DNA of 64,000 nucleotides from contig NW_027480506.1 in assembly GCF_051401765.1 (NCBI RefSeq), positions 1,178,001-1,242,000 of the forward strand, read 5' to 3'. This document shows, piece by piece, positions 26,599-37,872 of this stretch. Both the position numbers and the translations under genes were made by a program. The DNA comes from Calliopsis andreniformis (Eukaryota > Arthropoda > Insecta > Hymenoptera > Andrenidae). The notes beneath the pieces were generated by a model. It saw only the letters and a program-made list of their open reading frames with translations, had not been told where the DNA came from and searched no databases. Every line of letters starts with the position of its first letter. Position 1 is the first letter of the stretch.

Positions 26599-27721
26599 TT
26601 GTGGATTGAGGACGAGGACTGAGGGTTGAGTATTGATGTCTGAGGTCTGAGGATTGAGGATTGAGGATTGAGAATTGAGGACTGAGGATTGAGGATTGAG
26701 TATTGAGTATTGAAGATTGATAATTGATGATTGAGGATTGAGGATTGAGGATTGAGGATTGAGGATTGAGGATTGAGGATTGAGGATTGAAGGTTGAGGA
26801 TTGGGGATTGAGGAGTGACGATTGAGGATTGAGGATTGAGGATTGAAGATTGAGTATTGAGGATTGCAGACTGACGATTGAGGATTGATGATTGAAGGTT
26901 GAGGATTGAGGATTGAAGATTGAGTATTGAGGATTGAAGATTGTGGGTTGACGATTGAGGATTGAGTATTGAGGAATGAAGATTGAGGATTGAGGATTGA
27001 GGATTGAGGATTGAGGATTGATGATTGAGTATTGAGGATTGAGGATTGAGAATTGAGGTTTGAGGATTGAGGATTGAGGATTGAGCATTGAGTATTGAGG
27101 ATTGAATATTGAGGATTGAGGATTGAGGATTGAGGATTGAGAATGAGGGCTGAGGGTTGAGGATACATGTTTGAGTATAGAATCCTGAGAATTCAGGATA
27201 TTCTGTTGAGCATTGAGAATTGAGGATTGATGGTTGAGTATTGAGGATTGAGGATTGAGTATTGAGGATTGAGGATTGAGTATTGAAGATTGAGGATTGA
27301 TGATTGAGGATTGAGGATTGAGGATTGAGGATTGAGAATTGAGGATTGAGGACTGAAGATTGTATATTGATGATTGAAGATTGAGGGTTGAGGATTGAGT
27401 GTTGTGGATTGAGGACGAGGACTGAGGGTTGAGTATTGATGTCTGAGGTCTGAGGATTGAGGATTGAGGATTGAGAATTGAGGATTGAGGATTGAGTATT
27501 GAGGATTGAAGATTGAGGATTGTGAATTGAGGATTGAGGATTGAGGACTGAAGATTGTATATTGATGATTGAAGATTGAGCATTGAGGATTGAGTGTTGT
27601 GGATTGAGGACGAGGACTGAGGGTTGAGTATTGATGTCTGAGGTCTGAGGATTGAGGATCGAGGATTGAGAATTGAGGATTGAGGATTGAGTATTGAGGA
27701 CCGAAGATTGAGGATTGAAGA
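26599..27721 (+). repeat. Superblock segment C, copy 2
   Basis: Counterpart of 9648-10770. Its left join (about 26597) is abrupt: the 609 bp unit ending in GACTGACGGTT runs straight into an M2 module. It contains the M3 dyad at 27178. On the right it continues, after a 181 bp deletion relative to copy 1, into sequence matching 15.4 kb onward. Confidence 0.87.
27178..27205. repeat. M3 dyad
   Basis: TCTG-ending form; counterpart of 10227 in segment C copy 2. Confidence 0.82.
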
Positions 27722-30700
27722 ATGAGGATTGAGGATTGAGGATTGAGGATTGAGGATTGAGGATTGAGGATTGGAGATTGAGGATTGAGTACTGAGGATT
27801 GAAGAATGAGGAATGAGGACTGAGGATTGAGGATTGAGTATTGAAGATTGAGTATTGAGGATTGAAGATTGACGATTGAGGATTGAGGATTGAGGATTGA
27901 GGATTGAACATTGAGGACTGAGTGTTGAGGGTTGAGTGATGAGAATTGATGTTTGTGGATAGAGGTTTGAAGATTGCAGATTGAGTATTGAGTATTGAAA
28001 ACTATGAACTGAGGATATTCTATTGAGGATTGAGGATTGGCAACTGATTGTTGAGGACTGAGTGCTGAATATTGAGGATTCAGGATTGAGGATTCAGGAT
28101 TGTTGTTTGAGGACTGAGGATTGAGGATTGAGGATTGAGGATTGAGGATTGAGGATTGAGGATTGTAGATTGAGGACTGTGTATCGCGGATTGAACATTG
28201 AGGATTGAGGATTGAGGATTGAGGATTGAGGATTGAGGACTGAAGATTGTATATTGATGGTTGAAGGTTGAGGATTGATGATTGAGTGTTGTGGATTGAG
28301 GACGAGGACTAAGGGTTGAGTATTGATGTCTGAGGTCTGAGGATTGAGGATTGAGGATTGAGAATTGAGGATTGAGGATTGAGGATTGAGTATTGAGTAT
28401 TGAAGATTGATAATTGATGATTGAGGATTGAGGATTGAGGATTGAGGATTGAGGATTGAGGATTGAGGATTGAGGATTGAAGATTGAGGATTGGGTATTG
28501 AGGATTGAAGAATGAGGTTTGAGAATTGTGGATTGAGGATTGAGGATTGAAGATTGAGTATTGAGGATTGAAGACTGCCGATTGAGGATTGAGGACTGAG
28601 GATTGAGGATTGAGGATTGAGGATTGAAGATTGAGTATTGAGGATTGAAGATTGAGGATTGAGGTTTGAGGACTGAGGATTGAGTATTGAGGATTGAAGA
28701 CTGCCGACTGAGGATTCAGGACTGAGGATTGAGGATTGAGGATTGAGGATTGAAGATTGAGTATTGAGGATTGAAGATTGAGGATTGAGGTTTGAGGACT
28801 GAGGATTGAGGATTGAGGATTGAGGATTGAGGATTGAGGATTGATGATTGAGGATTGAGGATTGAAGATTGAGGATTGGGTATCGCGGATTGAACATTGA
28901 GAATTGATAATTGAGAATTGAGGATTGAGCATTGAGGACTGAAGATTGTATATTGATGATTGAAGATTGAGGATTGAGGATTGAGTGTTGTGGATTGAGG
29001 ACGAGGACTGAGGGTTGAGTATTGATGTCTGAGGTCTGAGGATTGAGGATTGACGATTGAGAATGGAGAATTGAGGATTGAGGATTGAAGATTGAGGGTT
29101 GAGTATTGAGGATTGAAGGTTGAGGATTGAGGATTGAGAATTGGGGATTGACGATGAGGGCTGAGGGTTGAGGATTGAGGTTTGAGGACTGAGGACTGAG
29201 GGTTGAGGATTGAGGATTGAGAATTGAGGATTGAGGATTGAAGATTGAGGATTGGGTATAGAGGATTGAAGAATGAGAATGGAGGATTGAGGGTTGAGGA
29301 TTGAGGAATGAAAATTGAGGGTTGAGGGTTGAGGATTGACGATTGAAGATTGAGTATTGACGATTGAAGATTGAGGATTGACGATTGAGGATTGAGGATT
29401 GAGGATTGAAGATTGAGGATTTGGGACTGAGTGTTGAGGATTGAGTGATGAGAATTGATGTTTGTGGATAGAGATTTGACGATTGCAAATTGAGTATTGC
29501 GTATTGAAAACTCTGAGCTGAAGATATTCTATTGAGGATTGAGGATTGACAACTGATTGTTGAGGACTGAGTGCTGAAGATTGAGGATTCAGGATTGAGG
29601 ATTCAGGATTGTGGTTTGAGGACTGAGGATTGACGATTGAGGATTGAGGATTGAGGATTGAGGATTGAGGATTGAGGATTGAAGATTGAGGATTGGGTAT
29701 TGAGAATTGAACATTGAGGATTGAGGATTGAGGATTGAGGATTGAAGATTGAGTATTGAGGATTGAAGATTGAGGATTGAGGTTTGAGGTCTGAGGATTG
29801 AGGATTGAGGATTGAGGATTGAGGATTGAGTATTGATGATTGAGGATTGAGGATTGAAGATCGAGGATTGGGTATTGAGGATTGAAAAATGAGGATTCAG
29901 AATAGAGGATTGAGTATTGGGTATTGAAGATTGAGTATTGAGGATTGAGGATTGAGGATTGAGAATTGAGGATTGAGGATTGAGGATTGAGTATTGAGTA
30001 TTGAAAGTTGAGGAGTGATGATTGAGGATTGAGTATTGAGGATTGAGGGTTGAGGATTGAGGATTGAGGATTGAGGATTGAAGGTTGAGGATTGGCGATT
30101 GAGGAGTGACGATTGAGGATTGAGGATTGAGGATTGAGGATTGAGGATTGAAGATTGAGGATCGGGGACTGAGTGTTGAGGGTTGAGTGATGAGAATTGA
30201 TGTTTGTGGATAGAGATTTGAAGATTGCAAATTGTGTATTACGTATTGAAAACTCTGAACTGTTGATATTCTATTGAGGATTGAGGATTGGCAACTGATG
30301 GTTGAGGACTGAGTGCTGAAGATTGAGGATTGAGGGTTGAGGATTGAGGATTGAGGTTTGAGGATTGAAGATTGAGGATTGTGTATCGCGGATTGAACAT
30401 TGAGGATTGAGGATTGAGGATTGAGGATTGTGGGTTGAGGTTTGACTATTGAGGACGAGGACTGACGGTTGAGGATTGAGGTTTGAGGATTGAGTATTGA
30501 TGATTGAAGGTTGAGGATTGTGGACTGTGGATTGTGGATTGATGATTGAGGATTGAAGACTGAGTATGAGGGCTGAGGGTTGAGGATTGAGGTTTGAGGA
30601 CTGAGGACTGAGGATTGAGGATTGAGAGTTGAGGATTGAGGATTGAGGATTGAAGATTGAGGATTGGGTATTGAGGATTGAAGAATGAGGATTGAGTATT

Positions 30701-32410
30701 GTGGATTGAGGATTGAGGGTTGAAGATTGAGTATTGAGGATTGAATACTGACGATTGAGGATTGAGGACTGAGGATTGAGGATTGAGGATTGAGGATTGA
30801 AGATTAAGTATTGAGGATTGAAGATTGAGGATTGAGGTTTGAGGGCTGAGGATTGAGGATTGAGGATTGAGGATTGAGGATTGAGTACTGATGATTGAGG
30901 ATTGAGGATTGAATATTGAGGATTGGGTATCGCGGATTGAACATTGAGGATTGCGGGTTGAGGATTCAGGATTGAGGATTGAGGACTGAAGATTGTATAT
31001 TGATGGTTGAAGATTGAGGATTGAGGATTGAGTGTTGTGGATTGAGGACGAGGACTGAGGGTTGAGTATTGATGCCTGAGGTCTGAGGATTGAGGATTGA
31101 GGATTGAGAATTGAGGATTGAGGATTGAGGATTGAGGATTGAGGATTGAGGATTGAGGACTGAAGATTGTATATTGATGGCTGAAGGTTGAGGATTGAGG
31201 ATTGAGGGTTGTGGATTGAGGACGAGGACTGAGGGCTGAGTATTGATGTTTGAGGTCTGAGGATTGAGGATTGAGGATTGAGAATTGAGGATTGAGGATT
31301 GAGGATTGAAGATTGAGTATTGAGGATTGAAGGCTGACGATTGAGGATTGAGGACCGAGGATTGAGGATTGAGGATTGTGGATTGAAGATTGAGTATTGA
31401 GGATTGAAGGTTGAGGATTCAGGTTTGAGGATTGAAGATTGAGTATTGACGATTGAAGATTGAGGATTGAGGATTGAAGATTCAAGATTGAGGATTGACG
31501 ATTGAGGATGGGGGACTGAGTGTTGAGGGTTGAGTGATGAGAATTGATGTTTGTGGATAGAGATTTGAAGATTGCAAATTGAGTATTGCGTATTGAAAAC
31601 TCTGAACTGAGGATATTCTATTGAGGGTTGAGGATTGGCAACTGATTGTTGAGGACTGAGTGCTGAAGATTGAGGATTCAGGATTGAGGATTCAGGATTG
31701 TGGTTTGAGGACTGAGGATTGAGGATTGAGGATTGAGGATTGAGGATTGAGGATTGAGGATTGAAGATTGAGGATTGTGTATCGCGGATTGAACATTGCG
31801 GATTGAGGATTGAGGATTGAGGATTGAGGATTGAGGACTGAAGATTGTATATTGATCGTTGAAGATTGAGGATTGAGGATTGAGTGTTGTGGATTGAGGA
31901 CGAGGACTGAGGGTTGAGTATTGATGTCTGAGGTCTGAGGATTGAGGATTGAGGATTGAGAATTGAGGATTGAGGATTGAGGATTGAGTATTGAGTATTG
32001 AAAGTTGAGGATTGATGATTGAGGATTGAGGATTGAGGATTGAGGGTTGAGGATTGAGGATTGAGGATTGAAGATTGAGGATCGGGGACTGTGTGTTGAG
32101 GGTTGAGTGATGAGAATTGATGTTTGTGGATAGAGATTTGAAGATTGCAAATTGTGTACTGCGTATTGAAAACTCTGAACTGTTGATATTCTATTGAGGA
32201 TTGAGGATTGGCAACTGATGGTTGAGGACTGAGTGCTGAAGGTTGAGGATTGAGGGTTGAGGATTGAGGATTGAGGTTTGAGGATTGAAGATTGAGGATT
32301 GTGTATCGCGGATTGAACATTGAGGATTGAGGATTGAGGATTGAGGATTGTGGGTTGAGGTTTGACTATTGAGGACGAGGACTGACGGTTGAGGATTGAG
32401 GTTTGAGGAT
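27722..32410 (+). repeat. Segment D/E, copy 2
   Basis: Counterpart of 15400-20660, lacking the 721 bp tandem duplication at 17.69-18.41 kb and carrying an extra 112 bp near 29.67-29.78 kb. M1 cores lie at 28014, 29523, 30265, 31612 and 32185. From about 29.8 kb it is also the first member of a ~4 kb higher-order repeat running to 40.76 kb. Confidence 0.9.
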
Positions 32411-32545
32411 TGAGGTTTGAGGATTGAAGATTGAGGATTGTGTATCGCGGATTGAACATTGAGGATTGAGGATTGAGGATTGAGGATTGTGGGTTGAGGT
32501 TTGACTATTGAGGACGAGGACTGACGGTTGAGGATTGAGGTTTGA
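32270..32545 (+). repeat. 139 bp tandem duplication in higher-order repeat member 1
   Basis: The tract from GAGGTTTGAGG through an M4 (32306) to GACTGACGGTTG is repeated with its second M4 at about 32445. The other E copies have a single copy of this tract. Confidence 0.88.
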
Positions 32546-33694
32546 GGATTGAGTATTGATGATTGAAGATTGAGGATTGTGGATTGTGGATTGTGGATTG
32601 ATGATTGAGGATTGAAGATTGAGGATTGAGGATTGAGGATTGAATATTGAGGACTGGGGACAGAGTGTTGAGGGTTGAGTGGTGAGAATTGATGTTTGTG
32701 GATAGAGATTTGAAGATTGCAGATAGAGTATTGAGTATTGAAAACTCTGAATTGATGATATTCTATTGAGGATTGGGGATTGACAGCTGATTGTTGAGGT
32801 CTGAGGTCTGAAGATTGAGGATTCAGGTTTGAGGATACAGGATTGAGGTTTGAGGACTGAGGATTGAGGATTGAGGATTGAGGATAGAGGTCTGAGGATT
32901 GAGGATTGAGTATCGAGTATTGAGGACTGAGGATTGAGGACTGAAGATTGAGGATTGAGTATTGAGGATTGAAGATTGAGGATTGAGGATTGAGGATTGA
33001 GAATTGAGGAATGAAAATTGAGGGTTGAGGGTTGAGGATTGAGGATTGAAGATTGAGTATTGACGAGTGAAGATTGAGGATTGAGGATTGAGGATTGAGG
33101 ATTGAGGATTGAACATTGAGGACTGAGTGTTGAGGGTTGAGTGATGAGAATTGATGTTTGTGGATAGAGATTTGAAGATTGCAAATTGAGTATTGCGTAT
33201 TGAAAACTCTGAAATCAGGATATTCTATTGAGGATTGAGGATTGGCAACTGATTGTTGAGGACTGAGTGCTGAAGATTGAGGATTCAGGATTGAGGATTC
33301 AGGATTGTTGTTTGAGGACTGAGAATTGAGGATTGAGGATTGACGATTGAGGATTGAGGATTGGGTATTGAAGATTGAGGATTGGGTATCGCGGATTCAA
33401 CATTGAGGATTGAGGATTGAGGATTGAGGATTGAGGATTGAGGACTGAAGATTGTATATTGATGGTTGAAGATTGAGGATTGAGGATTGAGGGTTGTGGA
33501 TTGAAGACGAGGTCTGAGGGCTGAGTATTGATGTTTGAGGTCTGAGGATTGAGGATTGAGGATTGAGAATTGAGGATTGAGGATTGAGGATTGAAGATTG
33601 AGGATTGAGTATTGTGGATTGAATATTGAGGATTGAGGATTGAGGATTGAGGATAGAGAATGAGGGCTGAGGGTTGAGGATTCAGGTTTGAGTA

Positions 33695-33722
33695 TAGAAT
33701 CCTGAGAATTCAGGATATTCTA
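33695..33722. repeat. M3 dyad near end of higher-order repeat member 1
   Basis: Full form. The member ends about 120 bp downstream. The preceding M1 (core 33219) has GAAATCAGG before its core, a form intermediate between M1 and M3. Confidence 0.83.
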
Positions 33723-33840
33723 TTGAGCATTGAGAATTGAGGATTGATGGTTGAGTATTGAGGATTGAGGATTGAGGATTGATGATTGAGGATTGAGTAT
33801 TGAAGATTGAGGATTGATAATTGAGGATTGAGGATTTAGG

Positions 33841-34210
33841 ATTGAGGATTGAGAATTGAGGATTGAGGACTGAAGATTGTATATTGATGATTGAATATTG
33901 AGGATTGAGGATTGAGTGTTGTGGATTGAGGACGAGGACTGAGGGTTGAGTATTGATGTCTGAGGTCTGAGGATTGAGGATTGAGGATTGAGAATTGAGG
34001 ATTGAGGATTGAGTATTGAGGATTGAAGATTGTGGATTGTGGATTGAGGATTGAGGATTGAGGACTGAAGATTGTATAATGATGATTGAAGATTGAGGAT
34101 TGAGGATTGAGTGTTGTGGATTGAGGACGAGGACTGACGGTTGAGTATTGATGTCTGAGGTCTGAGGATTGAGGGTTGAGGATTGAGAATTGAGGTTTGA
34201 GGATTGAGGA
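33841..34210 (+). repeat. Linker between higher-order repeat members 1 and 2
   Basis: About 370 bp that does not follow the member 1 order. Its units (two M2 modules and units giving GTATATTGATG and GTATAATGATG) resemble 3.2-3.6 kb and 14.2-14.6 kb. It is still wholly heptameric, with no unique sequence. Confidence 0.65.
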
Positions 34211-37200
34211 CTGAGGATTGACGATTGAGGATTGAGGATTGAGGATTGAGGATTGAGGATTGAGGATTGAAGATTGAGGATTGGGTATTGAGAATTGAAC
34301 ATTGAGGATTGAGGATTGAGGATTGAGGATTGAAGATTGAGTATTGAGGATTGAAGATTGAGGATTGAGGTTTGAGGTCTGAGGATTGAGGATTGAGGAT
34401 TGAGGATTGAGGATTGAGTATTGATGATTGAGGATTGAGGATTGAAGATCGAGGATTGGGTATTGAGGATTGAAAAATGAGGATTCAGAATAGAGGATTG
34501 AGTATTGGGTATTGAAGATTGAGTATTGAGGATTGAGGATTGAGGATTGAGAATTGAGGATTGAGGATTGAGGATTGAGTATTGAGTATTGAAAGTTGAG
34601 GAGTGATGATTGAGGATTGAGTATTGAGGATTGAGGGTTGAGGATTGAGGATTGAGGATTGAGGATTGAAGGTTGAGGATTGGCGATTGAGGAGTGACGA
34701 TTGAGGATTGAGGATTGAGGATTGAGGATTGAGGATTGAAGATTGAGGATCGGGGACTGAGTGTTGAGGGTTGAGTGATGAGAATTGATGTTTGTGGATA
34801 GAGATTTGAAGATTGCAAATTGTGTATTACGTATTGAAAACTCTGAACTGTTGATATTCTATTGAGGATTGAGGATTGGCAACTGATGGTTGAGGACTGA
34901 GTGCTGAAGATTGAGGATTGAGGGTTGAGGATTGAGGATTGAGGTTTGAGGATTGAAGATTGAGGATTGTGTATCGCGGATTGAACATTGAGGATTGAGG
35001 ATTGAGGATTGAAGATTAAGTATTGAGGATTGAAGATTGAGGATTGAGGTTTGAGGGCTGAGGATTGAGGATTGAGGATTGAGGATTGAGGATTGAGTAC
35101 TGATGATTGAGGATTGAGGATTGAATATTGAGGATTGGGTATCGCGGATTGAACATTGAGGATTGCGGGTTGAGGATTCAGGATTGAGGATTGAGGACTG
35201 AAGATTGTATATTGATGGTTGAAGATTGAGGATTGAGGATTGAGTGTTGTGGATTGAGGACGAGGACTGAGGGTTGAGTATTGATGCCTGAGGTCTGAGG
35301 ATTGAGGATTGAGGATTGAGAATTGAGGATTGAGGATTGAGGATTGAGGATTGAGGATTGAGGATTGAGGACTGAAGATTGTATATTGATGGTTGAAGGT
35401 TGAGGATTGAGGATTGAGGGTTGTGGATTGAGGACGAGGACTGAGGGCTGAGTATTGATGTTTGAGGTCTGAGGATTGAGGATTGAGGATTGAGAATTGA
35501 GGATTGAGGATTGAGGATTGAAGATTGAGTATTGAGGATTGAAGGCTGACGATTGAGGATTGAGGACCGAGGATTGAGGATTGAGGATTGTGGATTGAAG
35601 ATTGAGTATTGAGGATTGAAGGTTGAGGATTCAGGTTTGAGGATTGAAGATTGAGTATTGACGATTGAAGATTGAGGATTGAGGATTGAAGATTCAAGAT
35701 TGAGGATTGACTATTGAGGATGGGGGACTGAGTGTTGAGGGTTGAGTGATGAGAATTGATGTTTGTGGATAGAGATTTGAAGATTGCAAATTGAGTATTG
35801 CGTATTGAAAACTCTGAACTGAGGATATTCTATTGAGGGTTGAGGATTGGCAACTGATTGTTGAGGACTGAGTGCTGAAGATTGAGGATTCAGGATTGAG
35901 GAATCAGGATTGTGGTTTGAGGACTGAGGATTGAGGATTGAGGATTGAGGATTGAGGATTGAGGATTGAGGATTGAAGATTGAGGATTGTGTATCGCGGA
36001 TTGAACATTGCGGATTGAGGATTGAGGATTGAGGATTGAGGATTGAGGACTGAAGATTGTATACTGATCGTTGAAGATTGAGGATTGAGGATTGAGTGTT
36101 GTGGATTGAGGACGAGGACTGAGGGTTGAGTATTGATGTCTGAGGTCTGAGGATTGAGGATTGAGGATTGAGAATTGAGGATTGAGGATTGAGGATTGAG
36201 TATTGAGTATTGAAAGTTGAGGATTGATGATTGAGGATTGAGGATTGAGGATTGAGGGTTGAGGATTGAGGATTGAGGATTGAAGATTGAGGATCGGGGA
36301 CTGTGTGTTGAGGGTTGAGTGATGAGAATTGATGTTTGTGGATAGAGATTTGAAGATTGCAAATTGTGTACTGCGTATTGAAAACTCTGAACTGTTGATA
36401 TTCTATTGAGGATTGAGGATTGGCAACTGATGGTTGAGGACTGAGTGCTGAAGGTTGAGGATTGAGGGTTGAGGATTGAGGATTGAGGTTTGAGGATTGA
36501 AGATTGAGGATTGTGTATCGCGGATTGAACATTGAGGATTGAGGATTGAGGATTGAGGATTGTGGGTTGAGGTTTGACTATTGAGGACGAGGACTGACGG
36601 TTGAGGATTGAGGTTTGAGGATTGAGTATTGATGATTGAAGATTGAGGATTGTGGATTGTGGATTGTGGATTGATGATTGAGGATTGAAGATTGAGGATT
36701 GAGGATTGAGGATTGAATATTGAGGACTGGGGACAGAGTGTTGAGGGTTGAGTGGTGAGAATTGATGTTTGTGGATAGAGATTTGAAGATTGCAGATAGA
36801 GTATTGAGTATTGAAAACTCTGAATTGATGATATTCTATTGAGGATTGGGGATTGACAGCTGATTGTTGAGGTCTGAGGTCTGAAGATTGAGGATTCAGG
36901 TTTGAGGATACAGGATTGAGGTTTGAGGACTGAGGATTGAGGATTGAGGATTGAGGATAGAGGTCTGAGGATTGAGGATTGAGTATCGAGTATTGAGGAC
37001 TGAGGATTGAGGACTGAAGATTGAGAATTGAGTATTGAGGATTGAAGATTGAGGATTGAGGATTGAGGATTGAGAATTGAGGAATGAAAATTGAGGGTTG
37101 AGGGTTGAGGATTGAGGATTGAAGATTGAGTATTGACGAGTGAAGATTGAGGATTGAGGATTGAGGATTGAGGATTGAGGATTGAACATTGAGGACTGAG

Positions 37201-37872
37201 TGTTGAGGGTTGAGTGATGAGAATTGATGTTTGTGGATAGAGATTTGAAGATTGCAAATTGAGTATTGCGTATTGAAAACTCTGAAATCAGGATATTCTA
37301 TTGAGGATTGAGGATTGGCAACTGATTGTTGAGGACTGAGTGCTGAAGATTGAGGATTCAGGATTGAGGATTCAGGATTGTTGTTTGAGGACTGAGAATT
37401 GAGGATTGAGGATTGACGATTGAGGATTGAGGATTGGGTATTGAAGATTGAGGATTGGGTATCGCGGATTGAACATTGAGGATTGAGGATTGAGGATTGA
37501 GGATTGAGGATTGAGGACTGAAGATTGTATATTGATGGTTGAAGATTGAGGATTGAGGATTGAGGGTTGTGGATTGAAGACGAGGTCTGAGGGCTGAGTA
37601 TTGATGTTTGAGGTCTGAGGATTGAGGATTGAGGATTGAGAATTGAGGATTGAGGATTGAGGATTGAAGATTGAGGATTGAGTATTGTGGATTGAATATT
37701 GAGGATTGAGGATTGAGGATTGAGGATAGAGAATGAGGGCTGAGGGTTGAGGATTCAGGTTTGAGTATAGAATCCTGAGAATTCAGGATATTCTATTGAG
37801 CATTGAGAATTGAGGATTGATGGTTGAGTATTGAGGATTGAGGATTGAGGATTGATGATTGAGGATTGAGTA
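34211..37872 (+). repeat. ~4 kb higher-order repeat, member 2
   Basis: Matches member 1 with a 376 bp internal deletion: after the M4 copy near 34973, the sequence jumps to the unit GAAGATTAAG (35011 against 30799). M1 cores lie at 34853, 35824, 36397, 36830 and 37292, with an M3 dyad at 37768. It ends at about 37872, where the next member starts in the middle of the unit run GAGTATTGATGATT, about 77 bp past the dyad. Confidence 0.88.
37768..37795. repeat. M3 dyad near end of higher-order repeat member 2
   Basis: Full form. The junction with member 3 lies about 77 bp downstream. Confidence 0.83.

Larger units (their letters stand above)
29800..33840 (+). repeat. ~4 kb higher-order repeat, member 1
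   Basis: This member has M1 cores at 30265, 31612, 32185, 32757 and 33219 and an M3 dyad at 33695. Aligned with member 2, the offset is 4,588 (left), then 4,212 (30.80-32.40 kb), then 4,073 (32.54-33.84 kb). The first step is a 376 bp deletion in member 2. The second is a 139 bp tandem duplication (about 32270-32540) found only here. It ends about 120 bp past the dyad. Confidence 0.88.

Noticed and set aside
24192..27911. 1,239-codon - strand open frame as a real gene
   Set aside because: It is pure repeat translation (NPQSSIL cycle). Overlapping frames are also open over long stretches, heptamer-number changes shift the frame between paralogous copies, and no ribosome-binding, splice or promoter signal is tied to the start.
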